Positions 6,841 to 12,096 of a DNA stretch of 12,096 bases are shown piece after piece. The notes under the pieces are model-generated. The model saw nothing but the letters and a program-made list of their open reading frames with translations. It did not search any database and was not told the DNA's origin. Source of the DNA: Candidatus Hydrogenedentota bacterium (GTDB lineage Bacteria > Hydrogenedentota > Hydrogenedentia > Hydrogenedentales > SLHB01); NCBI GenBank assembly GCA_023384315.1, contig JAHDWY010000058.1:1-12096 (forward strand). The letters are read 5' to 3'. The position numbers and the translations under genes were made by a program. Position 1 is the first letter of the stretch. Each line of letters begins with the position of its first letter.

Positions 6841-7869
6841 ATGGATCGAGTTCGGGTCGGTTTCATTGGGTTGGGCGGCATCTGTCGCGATCGGCATGTG
6901 CCGGGTCTACGCCGGATTCCAGGGGTGGAAATCGTGGCCGTCGCAAATAGCACGCGGGAATCCAGCGAACGGGCGGCGGCGGAGTTTGAAATCTCGAACG
7001 TGTGCGACCGGTGGGAAGACGTGATTGCGCGGGACGAGGTGGATGCGGTGTTCATCGGCACGTGGCCCTACATGCATCGCGACATGTCCATCGCGGCGCT
7101 CAAAGCGGGCAAGCACGTGTTCTGTCAGGCGCGCATGGCCATGGACTATACGCAGGCGAAGGAGATGCACGAGGCCGCGCAGAAGTCCGGACGCGTGGCC
7201 ATGGTGTGTCCCGTTCCCATTGGATTGACGAAGGACTCCACCATCCTCCGCTACGTGAACAGTGGCCGACTGGGCGAAGTGCGGCTGGTGCGGGTGCAGA
7301 GCATGTCCAGTGTGTTCGCCGATCGCGGCACGCCCATGACGTGGCGCAAGGATCACCGGCTTTCGGGGCTAAACACGTTCACCCTGGGCATGTATATCGA
7401 AGTCATCCATCGTTGGTTCGGCTGGACCAAAACGGTAAGCGCGATGATGCAGATGTTCGTGAAGGAACGGACCGATACGAGCGGAGAACGCGTGGCGGTG
7501 GAAATTCCGGATCAGATTCTTTTCAACACGGAGCTTGAGAACGGCATTCCGGTGCAGTACGTCATCAGCGCGGCGGTCCATCACGGCACCGACCATGTCG
7601 CGATCCACGGAAGCGACTGGACGCTACAATACGAGGTGAACGAGGACGTGCTGTACGGTGCGGGACCGGGCGAACACATGGGCAGCGCCACGTTGGGCAC
7701 GGACAACGATTACGACATCGCCAACTGGCCCGTGGAACGCGACTTCATCGATGCCATCCGCGAGGGCAAAGAGTACCACCCGAACTTCTACGATGGCATG
7801 AAATACATGCAGGTCATTCAGGCCGTGTACGATTCCGCGCGCGAGGGAAGGACCATCGAACTCGCGTGA
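6841..7869 (+). CDS. Gfo/Idh/MocA-family protein lacking the EKP lysine
   Basis: This 342-residue Gfo/Idh/MocA-family protein has an N-terminal Rossmann domain (about 1-120) that opens with the NAD(P)-binding pattern GFIGLGGICRDRH (7-19). It is followed by the alpha/beta substrate domain (about 130-342) with WRKDHRLSG (168-176). Typical family members act as dehydrogenases on sugars or polyols. The loop that normally reads C-E-K-P holds CQARMA (95-100), so the conserved catalytic lysine is replaced by Ala97. The enzyme may use different chemistry, or be a binding or regulatory member. I recall QAR-type loops in some environmental homologues but cannot check this. Start ATG 6841 follows AAGGA (6824-6828). 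The stop overlaps the next start (GTGA), so the three genes are probably cotranscribed. Confidence 0.85.
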   Translation: MDRVRVGFIGLGGICRDRHVPGLRRIPGVEIVAVANSTRESSERAAAEFEISNVCDRWEDVIARDEVDAVFIGTWPYMHRDMSIAALKAGKHVFCQARMAMDYTQAKEMHEAAQKSGRVAMVCPVPIGLTKDSTILRYVNSGRLGEVRLVRVQSMSSVFADRGTPMTWRKDHRLSGLNTFTLGMYIEVIHRWFGWTKTVSAMMQMFVKERTDTSGERVAVEIPDQILFNTELENGIPVQYVISAAVHHGTDHVAIHGSDWTLQYEVNEDVLYGAGPGEHMGSATLGTDNDYDIANWPVERDFIDAIREGKEYHPNFYDGMKYMQVIQAVYDSAREGRTIELA

Positions 7870-8315
7870 AACGCTTGCGCATGCTGCTCGCCGGACCGGA
7901 AGCATACTGGCTACTCGTATCGGTGGCGATGTATTTCCTGGCGTCCGGCAATACACCACCCACCGAGGCGGGAAATCAGGCCGTCGAGAAATGGTGGTTT
8001 ATTCTCCCGCTGGCGCTCGTGCCCGCGACGTTCTTCATACTTCTGCTTCATCGAAACGGAAGCGCGGCAGGATTGCTGGTGCGGATTAACCTCACATGCA
8101 TTGCGGGGTTGATCGTGTCGGTTCATCTCATCACCGGAGCGATTGATTACGGAGACAGCCGGAATTCCGGTGTCGGGATGGGCTACGTCATGAGCATTAT
8201 CTTCGGCATGTTTTCTCTATTCGCGAGCAACGTTTTCGCGGCAGGGGGCCTGTGGATTGCGCGGCGAAAACGAAAAAGGCCTGACGGCGGATCGACCGTC
8301 AGGCCCAGTGAGTGA
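7866..8315 (+). CDS. Four-helix membrane protein of unknown function
   Basis: I do not recognise this 149-residue protein. It shows about four hydrophobic segments (residues near 12-27, 42-60, 70-88 and 98-122) and a basic C-terminal tail with RRKRKR, which would face the cytoplasm. The GTG start at 7866 overlaps the stop of the oxidoreductase gene (GTGA), and GGGAAGGA lies at 7845-7852; an ATG at 7881 would be too far from it and would cut into the first helix. The last residues, from about RPDGG onward, are encoded by DNA that also forms the terminator hairpin of the convergent bioY gene. Cotranscription with the two upstream genes is likely. No catalytic motif is visible. Confidence 0.65.
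   Translation: MKRLRMLLAGPEAYWLLVSVAMYFLASGNTPPTEAGNQAVEKWWFILPLALVPATFFILLLHRNGSAAGLLVRINLTCIAGLIVSVHLITGAIDYGDSRNSGVGMGYVMSIIFGMFSLFASNVFAAGGLWIARRKRKRPDGGSTVRPSE
8271..8305 (-). terminator. Intrinsic terminator of bioY
   Basis: A perfect 10-bp stem, GGCCTGACGG (8278-8287) with CCGTCAGGCC (8296-8305), has an 8-base loop. On the minus strand it is followed by TTTTT (8277-8273), 17 bases after the bioY stop. On the plus strand no T run follows, so it serves bioY. The hairpin lies within the last codons of the convergent membrane-protein gene. Confidence 0.88.
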
Positions 8316-8322
8316 TTTGCTG

Positions 8323-8850
8323 TTAGGCGGCGGAAGTCTTCGTTGCGCGCCGCGCTACGAGATAGGCCATGCCCACTTTCACGGCATCGGCCGGAATGAA
8401 AAGCAGCACGCCCATGAGCAACCCGGCCCACAATCCGATGCCTGCCCGGAGGCACAACCACGACGTGCCCACGGCGTAGATTGCGGCGATGGCTGCCACC
8501 ATTCCCAAGACTGGCCGCTTGAATGCCGTCGTCAGGTATGGCGCAAACGCGAAGGCCACTAAGTAGCCCATCGTTGCCCCAATCGGCACCGCGAAGAGCG
8601 GAGCGCCCGCGATACCGAGCGCGAGGTACAGCAGGATTCCCGCCATGGCCCGCTCGCGTCCCACGACGTATGCGGCCGCCAGGACCGGGAAGGTCTGGAG
8701 CGTCACCGGCACCGGAGTCCAGGGCAGTGGAATCTTGACCAGCGCGGACAACATAATCACGCCCGCGACGGCGGTCGCCTCGAGACAGGCCACGGCCCAC
8801 GAGTCCGTGGTCCGAACATTTTGCAGAAGATGTGCGTGTGCGCTTTTCAT
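8323..8850 (-). CDS. bioY: BioY, biotin ECF transporter S component
   Basis: This 175-residue integral membrane protein with about six helices is predicted to bind biotin for uptake, alone or with a shared EcfT-EcfA module. BioY signatures are VPVTLQTF (47-54), YLALGIAGAPLFA (75-87), the following Gly-rich loop with GYLVAF (95-100), and PADAVK (153-158) before the last helix. The length is typical. The start is set at 8850 because the frame upstream to 8919 runs into the 3' end of the preceding gene and gives an atypical N-terminus; no clear Shine-Dalgarno precedes 8850, so translation may be coupled to the gene 34 bases upstream. No ecfA, ecfT, birA or biotin-synthesis gene is in the window, so any energising partner is elsewhere. 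It is last in the minus-strand run and is followed by a strong terminator. Confidence 0.9.
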   Translation of the reverse strand: MKSAHAHLLQNVRTTDSWAVACLEATAVAGVIMLSALVKIPLPWTPVPVTLQTFPVLAAAYVVGRERAMAGILLYLALGIAGAPLFAVPIGATMGYLVAFAFAPYLTTAFKRPVLGMVAAIAAIYAVGTSWLCLRAGIGLWAGLLMGVLLFIPADAVKVGMAYLVARRATKTSAA

Positions 8851-8884
8851 AGTCGCGGGAGTATACGGATTAACTGCGAAACGT

Positions 8885-9865
8885 TCAACGTTCTTGCGAG
8901 CCGGAAGCGCCGCCCTCATCTCCTCCCGTCATGGAGCGAATCATCTGCTGCGATGCGCGCGTGGATTCGTTCTGCTGTTCCATGAACCGTTCGACCTGCC
9001 GGTATTCGTCATCGGAAAGCACGGGCGACAACCGCTCCAAAGCGCGACCCATCGCATCGGCTTGTGCGGCGACCAGCGACTCGACATCAAAACGCTCAGT
9101 TTTGGGCTTATCGTCAAAGGCCAGGATCATCTCTTCCGCCATGACTTGGCTAACCGTTCCACGCGTCTCCTCGGAAATCGTTGGCGCAGACATGCCCAAT
9201 TGCATGTTGTAACTCTGCTCCATCATGTAGTACGGCTTGTTGGCTTCGTAGTCTTCCCACGCGGCCATCTCGTCGGCGGTCAGGACTTTGCTGAGTTCGG
9301 CGCGCAAGGTGATCTTTAGACCCTCCGGTGACTGGTCCGCCGGAATGGTCGCTTTGTCCACGCCCTGCATGGCTTTGACCGCTAGACGTAGCTCCCCCGC
9401 AATCGACTCCGCGAGGATTGCCCGCACGTGTTCGTCCACGTCGGCGGGAAGATTCAGGTCCGCCAGGAATTGAGCGTACTGCGCGGTGACCTGCATCCGT
9501 GCGTTGGATTCGATGGCCTCGTCGCTGTCGAACATGCGCAGGAACGGCGAAGCTGATTCAATCTTCGCATTTCCCATAGTATCCGAGTCCACCTGCGTCT
9601 GAACGGGGACTACTTGGGTCGAGACGAGGATCGGAGCATCCGCAGGAGTCGGTTGTGCAGCGCTCAGATCGGATCCGGGTTCCGCATTCCCGCTATCCGT
9701 ATTCGAATCGGACAGGAGCGCCAATTTCTGTCGAAGCTCGGTATTCTCCTCTTGCAGATTTTCCACGCTGGACTGCAGATTCAGCACGCGTTGCGCGAGA
9801 ACCCCAAGGATAACCAGCAACACGATGCCAAGCGCCGACGCAAAGATGACGAAGTATTTACGCAT
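8885..9865 (-). CDS. Bitopic coiled-coil protein with duplicated helical domain, unknown function
   Basis: I cannot name this 326-residue protein. Seen in order: a basic start (MRK), one membrane helix (about 4-24), a coiled coil (28-51, LQSSVENLQEENTELRQKL), a Pro/Ser/Thr-rich linker (52-104), and two similar helical units. Unit 1 (about 125-208) ends LSKVLTADEMAAWEDYE; unit 2 (about 218-299) ends LSPVLSDDEYRQVERF. Both carry a V-x(2-3)-AE-E/S-I/M helix before a variable loop, so I infer an internal duplication. The topology is most likely N-in with the helical units outside the cytoplasm. The start at 9865 is supported by GGGGGAGAG just upstream, over a longer frame from 9952. It follows the sigma-factor gene by 91 bases on the same strand, and with only three residues in the cytoplasm it is not an ordinary anti-sigma factor. 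Confidence 0.7.
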   Translation of the reverse strand: MRKYFVIFASALGIVLLVILGVLAQRVLNLQSSVENLQEENTELRQKLALLSDSNTDSGNAEPGSDLSAAQPTPADAPILVSTQVVPVQTQVDSDTMGNAKIESASPFLRMFDSDEAIESNARMQVTAQYAQFLADLNLPADVDEHVRAILAESIAGELRLAVKAMQGVDKATIPADQSPEGLKITLRAELSKVLTADEMAAWEDYEANKPYYMMEQSYNMQLGMSAPTISEETRGTVSQVMAEEMILAFDDKPKTERFDVESLVAAQADAMGRALERLSPVLSDDEYRQVERFMEQQNESTRASQQMIRSMTGGDEGGASGSQER

Positions 9866-9956
9866 GTTCTCTCCCCCGTCTTGTTCGCTCCGAGGCGAAA
9901 AATCCACCGAACTGTTGGCCGACAACGAACGCGAATGTGCGTTGCCAAACACATTC

Positions 9957-11612
9957 TTATGGGAACAAACGCCTGATGAAGAACACGATAAGAACTACAC
10001 CGATCGACGGCAAAATGTAGCGGTTCACCCGGAGTCCCTGGCTCTTGCTGATATCGATAGGGCAGTCAGATAGATTGAGAGCGCTTGCCACGGCCGCTTC
10101 GCCCTCGCTATTTGCGTACGCAGCAAGTCCCCGCCGAAAGGAATGGGCGACTCGCGTAGCCAGATCCTGGCGTCCCGGGAGTTCATCAAGCCCGATGTGC
10201 TGTGCCAGTTCTACGTAGTCGCGCGGAACGAGATCGCAGGACACTTCACCGCGCGTTGTGATTAGAAGACGCGAATAACCCCACCACGTCATCTTCTCGA
10301 ACAATGAGGCCCGCAAACGCAGCCGCACCGAAACACATTCTCCGTCACGATTCACCGGCGGCGCTACGAGGCCGTAGGAGTGCAGAAGCGTCAGCCAGGA
10401 CTTGATCTGCATTCTCGTAACTGGAATGGTTCGGGTCTCGGCCTCCGATGAGAATCTGAGCATCGACGCGATCCACACTCCAGGCGGAACTGCAGCCAGG
10501 GCGATGTTGGACTTGTTCACAAGAAAGAACTGCAGAACGAGGAAGAAGCCGAAGGCGCCAGTGGTGTAGGCAGGCGACAACAGCGAGGTCAAGAAAACGA
10601 CTCCGGCGACCGCGATATTGGCATACTGCTTCACTTTGTCCTTGAGCGAGAGGAGATCGGTTTCCCTTTTGAAGATTGCCGCAAGCAGAAAAACCAGGAG
10701 CGCGAAATAGGCAATGCTCAACCCAATGGTTAGCCCCTTGGGCAGCATGTCCCCCGGCGAGTAGTTGAGGGGTATGGTCAACGCAATCGCTGCGGCGATA
10801 ACTGGCGCGAGAACAATTGCGGCCGCAATGAGCAGGACGCTCCGGACAAGCACGCGTTTGTTGTGGTCAATCAGTCCGTCGGGCGTGTGATTCTTCCAAC
10901 GCTTCGTGTCGCGCAACGAGCACCACCAGAACAGGGACACCAATGCGGGGAAGGCCAAGATGCCGCCCAGGAACGAACTCGCTGCAATACCTTCTTTAAG
11001 CGTGCCTGTGGCCGTAACCGCTTTCATGACGCCCGCGGAGATCGCAGGCAGCGGCGTGATTCCCCAGACGCCTTTGAGGTCACCCAGCCGGTCGCCCAGT
11101 ACTATACGGGCCCTTCGAAGCCGCATCTTGATGGTGCTTTCCTTCATTCCGGTGAGCGAAGCGATTTCGGTTATCGTCAACTCTTGTCCATAGTGCAGGC
11201 TGAGTACTTCGCGGCTGGGAGGGTCCAACTGTGCGATGCGGGACCAGAGCGTTTGAATTGTGTCGGAAGCCCCAATCCGCAACCTCGGGTCCGGCGCGTT
11301 CTCGACGGGCTGTCCGGACCGGCCCAATGAATCTCTCAGACGCTTGTTTCGCCATTTGCCGCGTAGAAAATCGACGCACAGCCGACGCAGAATCATGAAC
11401 AGCCACGGTCCGAAGGCTTCGCGGTTTCGCAGCATGGGTAACCTCTCGTAGGCGCGAAGAAAGGCCTCTTGGCTGAGATCCATGGCGTCGTGGGCGTCAT
11501 ACACCCTGGCCAGCGCTACCGCGAAGACCTTCGCCTGATAGCGAGACACCAGGAACCCAAAGGCGTCCCGGTCGCCACGGAGGGTCTTCTCTATCGCCTC
11601 TGTGTCGTCCAT
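9957..11612 (-). CDS. ECF sigma factor with long membrane-associated C-terminal extension
   Basis: The protein has 551 residues, against about 170-200 for ordinary ECF sigma factors. Region 2 (about 18-87) includes DLSQEAFLRAYERLP and the promoter-melting helix ending LRRLCVDFLR. Region 4 (about 118-174) is a helix-turn-helix with LTITEIASLTGMKESTIKMRLRRAR. These should bind core RNA polymerase and recognise a -35/-10 pair. After residue 185 comes an extension with hydrophobic segments near 212-232, 254-281, 293-313, 331-346, 349-365 and perhaps 368-385. A soluble stretch of about 145 residues (388-530) follows, then a final helix (532-548) and basic end. I recognise no domain in the extension. 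The start at 11612 has GGGAG eight bases upstream; the longer frame from 11768 crosses the intergenic gap and is rejected. No zinc-finger anti-sigma gene is adjacent. Confidence 0.85.
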   Translation of the reverse strand: MDDTEAIEKTLRGDRDAFGFLVSRYQAKVFAVALARVYDAHDAMDLSQEAFLRAYERLPMLRNREAFGPWLFMILRRLCVDFLRGKWRNKRLRDSLGRSGQPVENAPDPRLRIGASDTIQTLWSRIAQLDPPSREVLSLHYGQELTITEIASLTGMKESTIKMRLRRARIVLGDRLGDLKGVWGITPLPAISAGVMKAVTATGTLKEGIAASSFLGGILAFPALVSLFWWCSLRDTKRWKNHTPDGLIDHNKRVLVRSVLLIAAAIVLAPVIAAAIALTIPLNYSPGDMLPKGLTIGLSIAYFALLVFLLAAIFKRETDLLSLKDKVKQYANIAVAGVVFLTSLLSPAYTTGAFGFFLVLQFFLVNKSNIALAAVPPGVWIASMLRFSSEAETRTIPVTRMQIKSWLTLLHSYGLVAPPVNRDGECVSVRLRLRASLFEKMTWWGYSRLLITTRGEVSCDLVPRDYVELAQHIGLDELPGRQDLATRVAHSFRRGLAAYANSEGEAAVASALNLSDCPIDISKSQGLRVNRYILPSIGVVLIVFFIRRLFP

Positions 11613-11641
11613 TTCGTTTCTCCCGAATCGAGCTTCGATCC

Positions 11642-11671
11642 AATAGACGAACGGAGCGTGGAGAAGGTCAA
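11642..11671 (-). promoter_or_regulatory. Promoter candidate for the sigma-factor gene
   Basis: Minus strand: TTGACC (11671-11666), an 18-base spacer and TCTATT (11647-11642), about 30 bases before the start codon. The -35 matches 5 of 6 and the -10 matches 4 of 6, lacking the key A at position 2. It lies in the 145-base gap after the winged-helix gene, where I see no terminator, so read-through from that gene is also possible. Confidence 0.25.
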
Positions 11672-11757
11672 CGTGCTGTACGGCGCCGGAAGCGGTGCGG
11701 GAATACAGGAAACAACCGATTGCATCGATTAAAGCCCCCCCAACATAGCCACGGCGA

Positions 11758-12096
11758 TTACATTTCATTCACCCGAGGTGATGCGACCGAATCTTCGCTA
11801 CCGGCCTGATTCGCGTCGCGCCCCGTATCATTCGGGTTCAAGGGATTGGAGCGAATACCGTCAAGCGTGGACCAGTAGCCCTTTAACGCGGTACGGCCTC
11901 CTTCTGTTAAGCGGTACTCCGTGCGGGGGATCTTCCCATTGTAGCCCTTTTCGATGGCGACGTAGCCGGCTTTTTCAAGGCGGTCCATGTGGGACGACAG
12001 GTTGCCCCGAGTGAGCCCTAGCGCCGTCAGCAAGAAATTAAAGTCTGCCACGTCGATACCGGAGAGCACCATGGCGATGCGCAACCGGGCGGGTTC
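11758..12096 (-). CDS. Winged-helix transcriptional regulator, HTH_34-like (5' partial)
   Basis: The frame is open to the window edge; 112 codons plus the stop are visible. The start lies just beyond 12096, because the visible EPARLRIAMVLSG matches the usual opening of this family after a short leader. The DNA-binding core is clear: LLTALGLTRGNLSSHMDRLEKAGYV is the helix-turn-helix, and GYNGKIPRTEYRLTEGGR is the wing with the typical T-x-Y-x-L-T-x-G-R pattern. This matches the winged-helix HTH_34/MarR-like group of small dimeric regulators. The Asn/Asp/Ser-rich tail after about visible residue 85 is likely disordered. It is the first gene of the minus-strand run, 145 bases upstream of the sigma-factor gene. 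It may regulate itself and the genes after it, but no operator is obvious. Confidence 0.82.
   Translation of the reverse strand, partial: EPARLRIAMVLSGIDVADFNFLLTALGLTRGNLSSHMDRLEKAGYVAIEKGYNGKIPRTEYRLTEGGRTALKGYWSTLDGIRSNPLNPNDTGRDANQAGSEDSVASPRVNEM

Noticed and set aside
8851..8919. Longer start for BioY (ATG at 8919)
   Set aside because: It would overlap the 3' end of the preceding gene and add an atypical N-terminus before the first BioY helix.
11613..11768. Longer start for the sigma factor (frame from 11768)
   Set aside because: It would overlap the end of the winged-helix gene and place 52 unrelated residues before sigma region 2. The ATG at 11612 has GGGAG upstream.
1..12096. CRISPR arrays, tRNA or rRNA genes, prophage or transposase genes
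   Set aside because: I saw no regularly spaced direct repeats, no clear cloverleaf or rRNA stretch, and no integrase or transposase motifs in any frame.

Overview
The window is GC-rich bacterial chromosome, densely coded on both strands. It holds ten protein genes (two cut by the window edges), two strong intrinsic terminators and a few promoter candidates. I see no rRNA, tRNA, CRISPR array, integrase or transposase. A PPi-type phosphofructokinase, an atypical Gfo/Idh/MocA protein, an AIM6-like phosphodiesterase, an ECF sigma factor with a long membrane-associated tail, and palindromic intergenic repeats together suggest the Planctomycetota/Hydrogenedentota/Verrucomicrobiota side of the tree. 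That placement is inference from gene content, not a phylogenetic result.

Region 1 (1-3175, + strand) is an operon for a CUT2-type sugar ABC importer. It encodes an ATPase fused in frame to a permease (ATPase mostly outside the window), a second permease, and a lipoprotein substrate-binding protein last. The genes are joined by two ATGA stop/start overlaps. The binding protein most resembles the RhaS/LsrB branch (rhamnose or AI-2 binders) and reads more RhaS-like. A 314-base gap with palindromic repeats follows.

Region 2 (3490-5930) has a PHP-domain metal-dependent phosphoesterase on the minus strand. It diverges across a 439-base spacer from a pfp gene for PPi-dependent 6-phosphofructokinase. 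A textbook 18-bp-stem terminator follows pfp.

Region 3 (about 5961-8315, + strand) is a three-gene operon behind a good sigma70-like promoter. It encodes an exported AIM6-like GDPD/PI-PLC-superfamily phosphodiesterase, a Gfo/Idh/MocA protein lacking the usual EKP lysine, and a small four-helix membrane protein of unknown function.

Region 4 (12096-8323, minus strand) converges on region 3. In transcription order it holds a winged-helix regulator (5' end outside the window), an ECF sigma factor with about 375 extra residues carrying several membrane helices, a bitopic coiled-coil protein with a duplicated helical domain, and bioY (biotin ECF-transporter S component). The bioY terminator hairpin lies inside the 3' end of the convergent membrane-protein gene. 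The most unusual item is the pair of membrane-tailed sigma factor and adjacent single-pass protein with a probable extracytoplasmic domain. No recognisable anti-sigma factor is present, so the pair could be a one-membrane signalling unit. That idea is inference from domain layout and gene order.
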